64,000 bases of DNA from Edaphobacter modestus (GTDB taxonomy: Bacteria; Acidobacteriota; Terriglobia; Terriglobales; Acidobacteriaceae). This document shows, in pieces, positions 45,667-54,379 of the stretch. How positions within the stretch are numbered: the first letter of the stretch is position 1; every line of letters starts with the position of its first letter. Location: positions 4,898,001 to 4,962,000 of the forward strand of contig NZ_SHKW01000001.1 in the NCBI RefSeq assembly GCF_004217555.1, read 5' to 3'. The position numbers were made by a program, and so were the translations under genes. The notes beneath the pieces are model-generated. The model did no database searches. It had not been told where the DNA came from and saw nothing but the letters and a program-made list of their open reading frames with translations.

Positions 45667-47643
45667 GTGACGGCGATTGCAGAAGGAACGGCGAATCTGG
45701 ATTCGAGCTTGCGGGAGAACAGGGTCTTCGAGCCCTCACAGGAGTTCCGCGCCAAGGCTCATATCTCCAGCCTCGAGCAGTATGAGCAGATGTATCGCCG
45801 CAGCATCGAAAAGCCGGAAGAGTTCTGGGCCGAGGCGGCCTCGGAGCTCGAATGGTTTGCTCCCTGGACCCGCGTTCTCGAGCCCGGACGCGATGGCTCC
45901 GGCTTCGGAGCAAAATGGTTTACGGGCGGCAAGCTCAACCTGTCGCACAACTGCGTCGACCGTCACGCCACCGGCTCCCGGCGCGACAAGGTCGCGCTGC
46001 TCTGGGAGGGGGAACCGGGAGACGTCCGCAAGCTCACCTACGCCGACCTTCATGCGGAGGTGCAGCGCTTTGCCAACGTCCTCAAGGGTCTCGGCATTCA
46101 CAAGGGAGATCGCGTCGCCATCTACATGGGCATGTGCCCGGAGCTCGCTATCGCGCTGCTTGCCTGTGCTCGCATTGGGGCTGTCCACTCGGTCATCTTC
46201 GGTGGCTTTGCTGCTCATGCCATCGTGGACCGGGTCAACGACTCCTCCTGCGTCGCGCTCATCACGCAGGACACCTCCTATCGCCGCGGCTCCGAGATTC
46301 ATTTGAAGAAGATCGCGGACGAGGCTCTGGAGCAGTGCCCCACCATCAAGAATGTCGTCGTCTACCGCCGCACCGGAACGCCCGTGCAGATGAAGCCCGG
46401 CCGCGACGTCTGGTGGGATGAGTCCATGCTTGCGGCGGAGAAAGAGTGTCCCGCCGAGTGGATGGACGCGGAAGATCCGCTCTACCTTCTCTACACCTCC
46501 GGCACAACCGGAAAGCCGAAGGGATTGCTTCACACCACGGGCGGCTATGCGGTCCAGACCTACCTCACGTCGAAGTACGTCTTCGACCTCCACGAAGAGG
46601 ATGTTTACTGGTGCACCGCCGACATCGGCTGGGTGACCGGCCATAGTTACGTGGTCTACGGCCCCCTGCAGAATGGAGCGACGGTCATGATGTACGAGGG
46701 CGCTCCGAACTGGCCGGAGTGCGATCGGTTCTGGAAGATCGTCGATGCCCATAAGGTGTCCATCTTCTACACCGCTCCTACTGCCATTCGTGCCTTCACG
46801 AAGTGGGGAGTTGAGCATGTCCGGAAGCACTCGCTCGCCTCGCTGCGGCTCCTGGGAACGGTCGGTGAACCCATCAACCCCGAGGCGTGGATGTGGTTCC
46901 ACCGCGAGATCGGCAAAGAGCGCTGCCCCATCGTCGATACCTACTGGCAGACCGAGACGGGAGCCATCATGATCGCTCCCATCCCCGGTGCCGTCCCAAC
47001 GAAACCGGGATCGGCCACACGGCCCTTCTTCGGCATAGTGCCCGAGATCGTCAGCAAGGAAGGCCAGCCGATCACCGACGGAAAGGGAGGCCTGCTCGTC
47101 TTCCGGACGTCCTGGCCGTCGCTCGCCCGCGCCGTCTATGGCAACCCCGAGCGCTACGAGCAGGCTTACTGGGTCGAGGTTCCGGGAAGCTACTTCACCG
47201 GCGACGGTGCCCGTCGCGATGCCGACGGCTACTACTGGCTCATGGGCCGCGTCGATGACGTACTCAATGTCAGCGGTCATCGCCTCGGCACCATGGAAGT
47301 CGAGTCCGCACTGGTGGCGCACGCGAAGGTTGCGGAGGCCGCCGTCGTCGGCCGTCCCGACGATCTCAAAGGACAGGCCATCTGTGCCTTCGTGACCCTC
47401 GAAGAGGGCCACATCGCCTCCGACGAGCTCAAGCAGGAGATCCGTCAGTGGGTCGCCAAGGAGATCGGAGCCCTTGCTCGCCCCGATGACGTTCGCTTCA
47501 CCGAGGCCCTCCCCAAGACCCGCAGCGGCAAGATCATGCGTCGTCTTCTGCGCGAGCTGGCCTCCGGAGGAGAGATCAAAGGCGACACGACCACACTCGA
47601 GGACTTCACCGTGATTGCGAAACTTCGCGAAAACGAAGAATAG
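45667..47643 (+). CDS. acs: Acetyl-coenzyme A synthetase
   Basis: A 658-aa AMP-forming enzyme that activates acetate (possibly propionate). Motifs: YTSGTTGKPKGLLHT, DTYWQTETGAIMI, YFTGDGARRDADGYYWLMGR and the C-terminal KTRSGKIMRR, with K622 the lysine that acetylation inactivates in homologues. Length matches Acs. The start is a GTG about 6 bases after GGAGG. It stands alone, ending at a hairpin shared with the convergent kinase gene. Confidence 0.95.
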   Translation: MTAIAEGTANLDSSLRENRVFEPSQEFRAKAHISSLEQYEQMYRRSIEKPEEFWAEAASELEWFAPWTRVLEPGRDGSGFGAKWFTGGKLNLSHNCVDRHATGSRRDKVALLWEGEPGDVRKLTYADLHAEVQRFANVLKGLGIHKGDRVAIYMGMCPELAIALLACARIGAVHSVIFGGFAAHAIVDRVNDSSCVALITQDTSYRRGSEIHLKKIADEALEQCPTIKNVVVYRRTGTPVQMKPGRDVWWDESMLAAEKECPAEWMDAEDPLYLLYTSGTTGKPKGLLHTTGGYAVQTYLTSKYVFDLHEEDVYWCTADIGWVTGHSYVVYGPLQNGATVMMYEGAPNWPECDRFWKIVDAHKVSIFYTAPTAIRAFTKWGVEHVRKHSLASLRLLGTVGEPINPEAWMWFHREIGKERCPIVDTYWQTETGAIMIAPIPGAVPTKPGSATRPFFGIVPEIVSKEGQPITDGKGGLLVFRTSWPSLARAVYGNPERYEQAYWVEVPGSYFTGDGARRDADGYYWLMGRVDDVLNVSGHRLGTMEVESALVAHAKVAEAAVVGRPDDLKGQAICAFVTLEEGHIASDELKQEIRQWVAKEIGALARPDDVRFTEALPKTRSGKIMRRLLRELASGGEIKGDTTTLEDFTVIAKLRENEE

Positions 47644-47648
47644 ATTCT

Positions 47649-47678
47649 CCGGCTGGAACTCCGAAGAGGTCCAGCCGG
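47649..47678. terminator. Bidirectional terminator between acs and the kinase gene
   Basis: CCGGCTGGA (47649-47657) pairs with TCCAGCCGG (47670-47678) across a 12-base loop. It sits 6 bases past acs and 10 from the convergent gene's stop. T-rich sequence (CCTTCCTCTTTA) follows on the plus strand. Confidence 0.7.
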
Positions 47679-47687
47679 CCTTCCTCT

Positions 47688-50084
47688 TTACCGCAGATTC
47701 GTCTTCGGCCCCGTCGGCAAAGTGAAGTGAACGGTCGTGCCTTTTCCAGGAGTGCTGGTCACCCAGATGCGTCCGCCGTGCTGATGGATGATCCTGCGGC
47801 AGATCGTCAGCCCCAGTCCCGCTCCACCCAGCGCGCGTGAATCCGAAGCGTCTCCCTGCTGAAAGCGATCGAAGATATTCTCCAGTTTGTCCGCAGGAAT
47901 CCCGCGCCCGTGATCCTGCACTTCAAAGAGGGCTTCCTGCTCATCCAGCTTGCACGCCGTCAATTGAATCTCGCGCTCCGGCGCTGAAAACTTGAACGCG
48001 TTGGAAAGCAGGTTATGCAGCACCTGCAGAATGCGATCCCGATCCGCCCATACGGCCACATCGGTTGCCGCAACCAGAATCCGCGTGCTCGAGCGCGAGC
48101 TTTCAGCCTCGTATGAGCCTGCGGCCCTCCGCAACAGCTCGTCACCGCGAACTCTCGCCAGGTGCAGCTCGCTCTTTCCGCTCGAGATCCGCTCGAGATC
48201 CAGAATGTCGTTTACCAGCCGTACCAGCCGGTCCGTATTGTTGATCGCGATCTCGAGCATCTGCTGCGACTTCTCCGGCCTCTCCTCCAGTGCGCCGCCG
48301 CGCAACAGGCCAAGCGCGCCGCGCAGCGAGGTGAGCGGTGTCCTCAGCTCATGCGAGACCGTGGAGATAAACTCATCCTTCATCCGCTCCAGGGCGCGTC
48401 GCTCCGTCGTGTCCGTGAATGCCACCACTACCCCGATTGCCCGCGTCTCCCCGCTTTCGCTCGCCTGCGAATCGATCAGCGGCCGGGCAACATATTCAAC
48501 CGGAAAATAGGTTCCATTCTTGCGCCAGAAGATCTCGTCCATCACACGCGCTGTGCCAAAGTTCAACAGGCACCTGCGGACGGGCGACTCTTCCATCGGA
48601 TAAACCGTTCCATCGGCCTTCGTATGGTGAATCAGGGAATGCATCACCTTCCCCAGCATCTCGTCCTTGCGATAGCCCAGCATCTGCACCGCGGCGGAGT
48701 TCACCACCGTCACCCTGCCTTCCAGGTCGATGCAGAAGATCCCATCGCCCACCGACTCCAGGATCGAGTTCGACTGCCGCGCCAGCGTACGAAGCTTTCT
48801 TTCCGCACGCACCTGTTCGGTAATATCCACGCCGAACCCCAGCACATAAGGCGCGCCTTCGCTCACCGTGATCAGCTTGTTTCGGTACGCAATCACGCGA
48901 ACTTCGCCATCGGAGTGCGCCAGATGCAGCACGCCCTGCGCCTCGCCCACCTCTCCAACCATTCGCAGGTAGTCGTGGATCGCCGTCTGGCGCTTCGCCG
49001 GAATAAACTCTGCCAGCGAATGCCCCACCATCTCTTCGACCGTGCGGCCTACCGTCGCCGCTCCATGCGCGTTCAACGAAAGCAGCTGCCCTCGAATGTC
49101 GTGCGTGAACACCATCCCGAGCGAGCTTTCTACCAGCTGCCGATACGGAGCCTCACTCTCCTTGAGCGTCGGCTCCGCCATTCGATCTTTCGTCACGTCC
49201 ATTCCCGTCGCAATCACGAACACAACCTGCCCGTCCGTGTCCTGTAGCGCGGTCGCCGTCCACGCAATGCGTCGTGTCGTGCCGTCACGATGCAGCCAGC
49301 GATTTTCAAAGGTCGCTGGAAACAGTCCATCCCGCAGCCGGCCGAAGGCCGCCATCGCCGCCGGAATCTCCCGCGTTGGAACCAGGTGATCCCACAGATA
49401 GCCTCCATTCAGCGTGCCGAAGCTGTGCCCCGTAGTCATCTCACAGGCACGATTGAATCGTACGATCCGCCCCTCGGCATCGAAGACTGCCACCAGCAGA
49501 CCGATCGTATCCAGCACCGCCGAAACGAAATTCTTCTCGATCGCCAGCTCCGACTCGGACCGTCCCTGTGACTGCGATTCCAGCTCCATCTGCCGGATCC
49601 GCTCGTTCGCTTCCAGTCTCGCCACTACCTGTCGAGCCAGCGTGCCAAGAACGCTCGACTGTGTCTTCGTAAGCTGTCTCGGGTGCCGATCCACCACGGC
49701 CAGAACTCCCAGATGAGCTCCCGTCGACATGGTCAGTGGGGCGGCCGCGTAGAAGCAGTAGCACTGTCCATCCAGTTGCAATCCGTCCGGCGCAAGCTCA
49801 GGCTCAAGCCGCGCGTCGGAGACCTCATGGATCCCGTCTCCCTCGATCGCGATCTCATAGGGTATGCTTCCCCGCGGCAGCGCTGTCGCACTGCAGCCCA
49901 CCGTCGCCCTCAGGCGGAAGCAGTCTTCCTCCACCACGCAAACCAGCGCAACCGGCGTTTCACACATCTGCGCCGCCAGTCCCGCCAGGTCTTCGACGAC
50001 AGGGTCCGTTGTGGAGTTCAGCCCATCGTCTTGCTCAAGGGCCTGACTTCGCGAGCCTTCGTCTTTGACCAAAAGAGCGTTCAT
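47688..50084 (-). CDS. GAF-PAS hybrid-architecture sensor histidine kinase
   Basis: A 798-aa soluble sensor. In order: a GAF domain (~25-165), about three PAS domains (~190-310, ~318-430, ~435-560), HisKA with phospho-acceptor H578 in STVSHELRTPLTSLRG, and HATPase_c with NLLSNAFKFSAP, DHGRGIPADKLENIFDRF and GGAGLGLTICRRI. It has no membrane helix or receiver domain, so it senses a cytoplasmic signal such as redox or a small ligand. No response regulator is adjacent. Confidence 0.9.
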   Translation of the reverse strand: MNALLVKDEGSRSQALEQDDGLNSTTDPVVEDLAGLAAQMCETPVALVCVVEEDCFRLRATVGCSATALPRGSIPYEIAIEGDGIHEVSDARLEPELAPDGLQLDGQCYCFYAAAPLTMSTGAHLGVLAVVDRHPRQLTKTQSSVLGTLARQVVARLEANERIRQMELESQSQGRSESELAIEKNFVSAVLDTIGLLVAVFDAEGRIVRFNRACEMTTGHSFGTLNGGYLWDHLVPTREIPAAMAAFGRLRDGLFPATFENRWLHRDGTTRRIAWTATALQDTDGQVVFVIATGMDVTKDRMAEPTLKESEAPYRQLVESSLGMVFTHDIRGQLLSLNAHGAATVGRTVEEMVGHSLAEFIPAKRQTAIHDYLRMVGEVGEAQGVLHLAHSDGEVRVIAYRNKLITVSEGAPYVLGFGVDITEQVRAERKLRTLARQSNSILESVGDGIFCIDLEGRVTVVNSAAVQMLGYRKDEMLGKVMHSLIHHTKADGTVYPMEESPVRRCLLNFGTARVMDEIFWRKNGTYFPVEYVARPLIDSQASESGETRAIGVVVAFTDTTERRALERMKDEFISTVSHELRTPLTSLRGALGLLRGGALEERPEKSQQMLEIAINNTDRLVRLVNDILDLERISSGKSELHLARVRGDELLRRAAGSYEAESSRSSTRILVAATDVAVWADRDRILQVLHNLLSNAFKFSAPEREIQLTACKLDEQEALFEVQDHGRGIPADKLENIFDRFQQGDASDSRALGGAGLGLTICRRIIHQHGGRIWVTSTPGKGTTVHFTLPTGPKTNLR

Positions 50085-50148
50085 GCTTGCAGGTCGATCC
50101 TAGGGGAGCAGGGGGGTGCCGGGTATCCAACTTTAGGTGTAGCGAGGC

Positions 50149-50727
50149 TTACGGCTTTGGCACCGCGCAGCATTCGGCTGCCTGGGCGGGCTCATTCGAG
50201 CTCGCATCCATCGCAACCTTCCAGCTCCCATCCGGCATCTTCTTCCACACCGTCATATAGCGTCCCGAGATCACCACCGGCTGCCCGTTCTTGTCCTTGG
50301 AGTGACCCTCGTAGTGACCCCACGTGAACCCCATATCGTTCGAGGGTCCCATCTGCGCGCCTTGAGGAGCCCAGGTCAACTGGTAAACCTTCGGGTCCCA
50401 CTGAGCCTGCGCCGCAATCGCTCCCCGCCCCAGGGTCGCGGGCTGGCCGTTGTTCAGAACCACCGCGTCCTCGGCAAACCACTCCGCAAACGCCTTGCCT
50501 CCCCCCGCAGCCACTGCCTGGGCGAACCTTCCCTCCAGCTCCATCAGAAGAATCACCCCGGGCGAAAGCGTGGGCTGCGTCAGTGGACTCAAAGCCGGGC
50601 CCTTCTGGCCCAGTCCATCCAGCCCCGCCGCCGACGTCGGCATCTGCGCCGCGATCGGGCGCGCCGAAGATGCCAGCAACAGCCCGAAGACCATAACGGA
50701 AACGTACAGATTTTTATCTCGCATCAT
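50149..50727 (-). CDS. Exported NTF2-like (DUF4440/SnoaL-type) protein
   Basis: A 192-aa protein with a signal peptide (to about SARPIAAQ). The mature part has an NTF2-like cone: LEGRFAQAVAAGGGKAFAEWFAEDAVVLNNG, TWGHYEGHSKDK and GRYMTVWKKMPDGSWKVAMDAS. A Cys pair ends the protein (ECCAVPKP). DUF4440-type proteins bind or convert small molecules; the role here is unknown. The start is the first of two adjacent ATG codons behind GAGG. Confidence 0.78.
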   Translation of the reverse strand: MMRDKNLYVSVMVFGLLLASSARPIAAQMPTSAAGLDGLGQKGPALSPLTQPTLSPGVILLMELEGRFAQAVAAGGGKAFAEWFAEDAVVLNNGQPATLGRGAIAAQAQWDPKVYQLTWAPQGAQMGPSNDMGFTWGHYEGHSKDKNGQPVVISGRYMTVWKKMPDGSWKVAMDASSNEPAQAAECCAVPKP

Positions 50728-50937
50728 CAGACCTCGGAAGCAGCCTTCCTGCACAGGAGACAGCCACGTGTTTTCTCTCACCGGGCAAATCCGCTCCGAG
50801 GACAGGAAGGAAGCGCAGCGCAGTGTCCGAGCGGCACGGCAAGAGGCCAAAGCTCTTTATACCAAGAAATCCTGCGGAGATTCTCCGCGAGCTCCGCCTC
50901 GCATGATTCCTCGTCTCCTGCTGATATTCTTCGCGAA

Positions 50938-52329
50938 GTGAGAACGCAATCTCTCGAACGAATTCTTCTCGCCGCGGCAGCCCTTCTGCTTGCGGCCGGT
51001 ATCGCTGTCCCTGCGTTTCATGGCTCCCTCATCGCCGCGCGCCTTCTCCGATGCATCGCCATCGGTCTGCTTGCCGTCTTCGCCGCCCGCCGCCGAACCC
51101 TTACTCCCTGGATCTTTGTCGCCATGGTCGCCGGCGCGGAGCTTGGTTTTGACGCTCCGCACTTCGCCGTCTCGCTCCGCGTCTTCAGCGACATCTTCCT
51201 TCGTCTCATCAAGACCATCGTGGCTCCGCTTATCTTCGCCACCCTCGTCACCGGCATCGCCGGCCACGGCGACATCAAGGGAGTCGGGCGCATCGGGATC
51301 AAGAGCCTCATCTACTTCGAGGTCGTCACCACTCTCGCCCTCGTCGTCGGCCTCATCGCCATCAACCTCAGTCAGGCTGGCCGCGGCCTCACCCTTCCCC
51401 CACCCCCCGCGGCCATCGAAACCACGCAGCTCGCGCCCCCCGCGACCCACTGGCAGGAGTTTCTCCTTCACGTCTTTCCCGAAAACATCGCCAAATCCGT
51501 CGCCGAAGGCCAGATCCTCCAGGTTGCCGTCTTCGCCGTCTTCTTCGGAATTGCTCTCGCTGGTCTCAGCCCATCCCGGCGCGCCCCGGTTCTTCACCTC
51601 TGCGAAGGCCTCAGCGAGGTCATGTTTCGCTTTACCAACATCGTCATGTACTTTGCTCCCATCGGCGTCGGTGCGGCTATGGCTTACACCGTAGGCCACA
51701 TGGGACTCGGCGTTCTCGTCAACCTCGGCAAACTCCTGCTCACCCTCTATGGAGCCCTCGTCGCCTTCGGCCTCGTCGTCCTCCTTCCCGCGGCCCTGCT
51801 CTTCCGTGTGCCTGTCCGCCGTTTTCTCTCCGCCGTCGCCGAGCCAGCCACCATCGCCTTTGCCACCTCCACCAGCGAGGCCGCCCTGCCCCGCGCCATG
51901 GAGTGCATGGAAGCCCTCGGCGTTCCCCGCCGCATCGTCTCCTTCGTCATCCCCGCCGGCTACAGCTTCAACCTCGACGGCTCCGCGCTCTATCTCTCAG
52001 CGGCCAGTATCTTCGTGGCGCAGGTCGCCGGAATCCATCTCTCCCTCGGGCAGCAGATCATGATGCTGGCCACCCTCATGCTCACCAGCAAGGGAGTCGC
52101 CGGAGTTCCCCGCGCCGTCCTCGTCGTGCTTTTCGCCACCGCCTCCACCTTCGGCCTCCCCTCCGAGCCCATCTTCGTCCTCCTCGGCATCGATGCTCTC
52201 GCCGACATGGCCCGCACCACCGTCAACGTCGTCGGAAACTGCCTCGCCTCCGTCGTCGTCGCCAAGTGGGAAGGAGAGTTCGGCTCCGAACCCATCAGCG
52301 AACAGGTTCTAGAAGGCGTCTCGGACTGA
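50938..52329 (+). CDS. Dicarboxylate/amino-acid:cation symporter
   Basis: A 463-aa DAACS-family carrier. It has about eight helices, the serine-rich re-entrant loop ATIAFATSTSEAALPRAME (family AxSSSxxTLP, here TSTSEAALP), the FVIPAGYSFNLDGSALYL motif and VVGNCLASVVVAKWEG at the end. Relatives (DctA, GltP) take up succinate, fumarate, malate, glutamate or aspartate with protons or sodium. The start is a GTG at 50938; the frame also runs far upstream across the NTF2-like gene on the other strand. Confidence 0.88.
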   Translation: MRTQSLERILLAAAALLLAAGIAVPAFHGSLIAARLLRCIAIGLLAVFAARRRTLTPWIFVAMVAGAELGFDAPHFAVSLRVFSDIFLRLIKTIVAPLIFATLVTGIAGHGDIKGVGRIGIKSLIYFEVVTTLALVVGLIAINLSQAGRGLTLPPPPAAIETTQLAPPATHWQEFLLHVFPENIAKSVAEGQILQVAVFAVFFGIALAGLSPSRRAPVLHLCEGLSEVMFRFTNIVMYFAPIGVGAAMAYTVGHMGLGVLVNLGKLLLTLYGALVAFGLVVLLPAALLFRVPVRRFLSAVAEPATIAFATSTSEAALPRAMECMEALGVPRRIVSFVIPAGYSFNLDGSALYLSAASIFVAQVAGIHLSLGQQIMMLATLMLTSKGVAGVPRAVLVVLFATASTFGLPSEPIFVLLGIDALADMARTTVNVVGNCLASVVVAKWEGEFGSEPISEQVLEGVSD

Positions 52330-52852
52330 CACCGTCCTGTAACGCTTCCTCCCACTCCCGAGCCTGAACACCACCACGCCCGCCATCGACTGCCGTCATG
52401 AGCACCACCACCGACCGTCGAAGCCGCCACCGCCGACCGCCGAAGCCGCCACCGCCGTCATGAGCACCACCACCGTCCGCCACCACACCCGCCGCCGTCA
52501 TTCTGAGCGAAGCGAAGAATCTCAGTATTTCGCCTGTAGCGCCAGACATCCCGCCGAAGCCGCCACCACCAAAGCCGCCACGCCGAAGTCGCCACTGCCG
52601 ATCGCCGTCATGAGCACCACTACCGTCCGCCACCACCCCCACCGCCCGCCGTCATTCTGAGCGAAGCGAAGAATCCCAGTATTTCGCCCGTAACACCAGA
52701 TATCCCTCCGAAGCCGCCAATCCCGCACGCCAGCCCGAAATCCAAAAAGCAGAGCGTTCATGAATTCCCATAAGTGAAGGCGCATCTCTACTTCTACGAA
52801 CGACTATCGGTTAGACTGTCAGACCAGAGAACAAACCATCCCGGAGATTTTT
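52330..52852. repeat. Imperfect tandem ~150-bp repeat with GTCATTCTGAGCG elements
   Basis: GCCGTCATGAGCACCAC occurs at 52392, 52454 and (near-identical) 52604. GTCATTCTGAGCGAAGCGAA begins at 52497 and 52651, each followed by GAATCxCAGTATTTCGCC and a CCGAAGCCGCC-type patch. The unit is 150-154 bp, with proline/CCG-rich filler between. No gene is supported here; the region lies between the symporter and NIPSNAP genes. Confidence 0.8.
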
Positions 52853-53638
52853 GTGCAAAGAAGAAATTTTCTAAAGTCCGCTCTCGCGACCTCTGCCGCG
52901 ACCCTAGCCTCCTCGGCCTCGGCGCAGGCACCCGCTTCCTCCGCCCGTGAGTACTATCAGCTCCGTAAGTACACCCTCCGCAGCGGACCGCAGGGCAAGC
53001 TCTCCGACCAGTTCTTCTCCTCCGCTCTTATCCCCGCCCTCAACCGTCTCGGCCTCAACTCCATCGGGGCCTTCAAGGTTCAGTTCGGCCCTCAAACCCC
53101 CACCACCTACATCCTCATCCCGGGAACCAAACTCGAGACCGTCGTCGACGTCGATCTCATCCTCGCCAAAGACGCCGAGTTCCTCAAGGCCGCCGAGCCC
53201 TTCTGGACCGCCCCCGCCAAAGAGCCTCCCTTCCAGCGCATCGAAAGCACCCTGCTTAAAGCCTTCGAGGGGTATCCCAAGCTCACCGTTCCCGCCAAGG
53301 CCTCCAAGCGCATCTTTCAGCTCCGCACCTACGAGAGCGCAACTCCCCTCGATCACATCCGCAAGGTCGAGATGTTCCACCACGGTGAGTTCGAATTCTT
53401 CCGCCGGTCCGGCTGCGACAACGTCTTCTTCGCCGACGGCCTCGTCGGACCCAACCTGCCCAAGCTCACCTACATGCTTGCCTTTCCCGATCTCGACGCC
53501 CTCGACGCGGGCTGGGCGCGCTTCAACGCCGATCCGGACTGGAAGAAACTCGGCGCCGACCCGCGCTATAACTTCGAGCCCACCGTCAGCAACGTCGATA
53601 ACCTCATCCTCACACCTGCGCCCTACTCGCAGATCTGA
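52853..53638 (+). CDS. Tat-exported NIPSNAP family protein
   Basis: A 261-aa protein. The N-terminus MQRRNFLKSALATSAATLAS is a twin-arginine signal. Two NIPSNAP-like (dimeric alpha/beta barrel) repeats follow: YYQLRKYTLRSG...IPALNRLGLNSIGAFKV and IFQLRTYESATPLDHIRKVEMFH...PKLTYMLAFPDLDA. The family function is unclear; some bind small ligands. The start is a GTG. Confidence 0.88.
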   Translation: MQRRNFLKSALATSAATLASSASAQAPASSAREYYQLRKYTLRSGPQGKLSDQFFSSALIPALNRLGLNSIGAFKVQFGPQTPTTYILIPGTKLETVVDVDLILAKDAEFLKAAEPFWTAPAKEPPFQRIESTLLKAFEGYPKLTVPAKASKRIFQLRTYESATPLDHIRKVEMFHHGEFEFFRRSGCDNVFFADGLVGPNLPKLTYMLAFPDLDALDAGWARFNADPDWKKLGADPRYNFEPTVSNVDNLILTPAPYSQI

Positions 53639-53859
53639 AGCCGCAACCATCGCGCGTCGGGCGAAACGTCCGGCGCGATGGGCAACCGGGAGGGGGATAT
53701 CCATCTTCCCCTCCTCGCCTCACAAGAGCCACCCTCTGGAAACCCCCACCAGAGTCCCCGTAAGAGCCCACCCGCAAGAATCCCCATAAGACTCCCCCAG
53801 AGTCCGCACGCAAGAGTCCCACCAAAGTCCACCACTCACAAAGGGCTCACCGAGAAAGT

Positions 53860-53917
53860 GTCATCCTGAGCGAAGGGGTTCGCACCAGCGAACCCCGCAG
53901 TCGAAGGACCTGCATTA
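53860..53917 (+). repeat. Dispersed repeat with a perfect 9-bp central hairpin
   Basis: GTCATCCTGAGCGAAG at the left and GCAGTCGAAGGACCTGC at the right match the conserved ends of the 3421-3654 copies. The centre is GGGGTTCGC (53875-53883), loop ACCA, GCGAACCCC (53888-53896). The stem sequence is entirely different from the CCTCTCGC/GCGAGAGG stem of the other copies. Confidence 0.85.
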
Positions 53918-54269
53918 TCCACTCTCCAAAGGCGATCCCCGCCCCTCAAGACAACTGCTCACCAAAACCCTGTCAAGCTGTTAATCCCATAAAACACACA
54001 AAACACGGCACATAGAATTGCCGATTAGTTTCCCTTTCCTTGCTAGCATAGAAAGGTAGAGAAAACTCAAAGAAGCAATTCCCGCGAGTTCGCCAATAAG
54101 TGACGTAAATTCAATATTTTAGGGGTTAATCCCTTTGTTTGCAACAATTTACACTGTGGAAATCTCGCAAACCTAACAGAGGAAACGACTTCCACAAATC
54201 GCAGGCAGGGGGTACCCATCCCAGGGTGTTTGACCCACAACAACTAAACTCCCGGACCGTCGTTATACT

Positions 54270-54309
54270 TAAAAGCTGTCCAGAAGAATACTAAAAGCTG
54301 TCCAGAAGA
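54270..54309 (+). repeat. 18-bp direct repeat, 22-bp period, upstream of dxs
   Basis: TAAAAGCTGTCCAGAAGA occurs at 54270-54287 and again at 54292-54309. A two-turn spacing suggests two regulator sites on the same face of the DNA. It ends 70 bases before the dxs start. No known consensus was recognised. Confidence 0.7.
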
Positions 54310-54379
54310 GAGCCCGAAGAGTCTCATGTAAGGGAAGCCGAGTCAATTCAGGGATAGACCATTGGATACGGGACAACAG

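Larger units (their letters stand above)
53639..54379. other. Long non-coding region upstream of dxs
   Basis: No gene is supported. From the left it holds a patch of AGAGTCCC-type imperfect repeats (~53750-53830), a hairpin repeat (53860-53917), an AT-rich island (~53960-54180) with GGGGTTAATCCC, a GGGGGTACCC motif near 54211, and the direct repeat at 54270-54309. The AT-rich part with its GGTACCC end resembles a dispersed element I remember from other acidobacteria; this is memory, not a search result. Confidence 0.5.

Noticed and set aside
45736..47412. 558-codon frame opposite acs
   Set aside because: Antisense shadow of acetyl-CoA synthetase.
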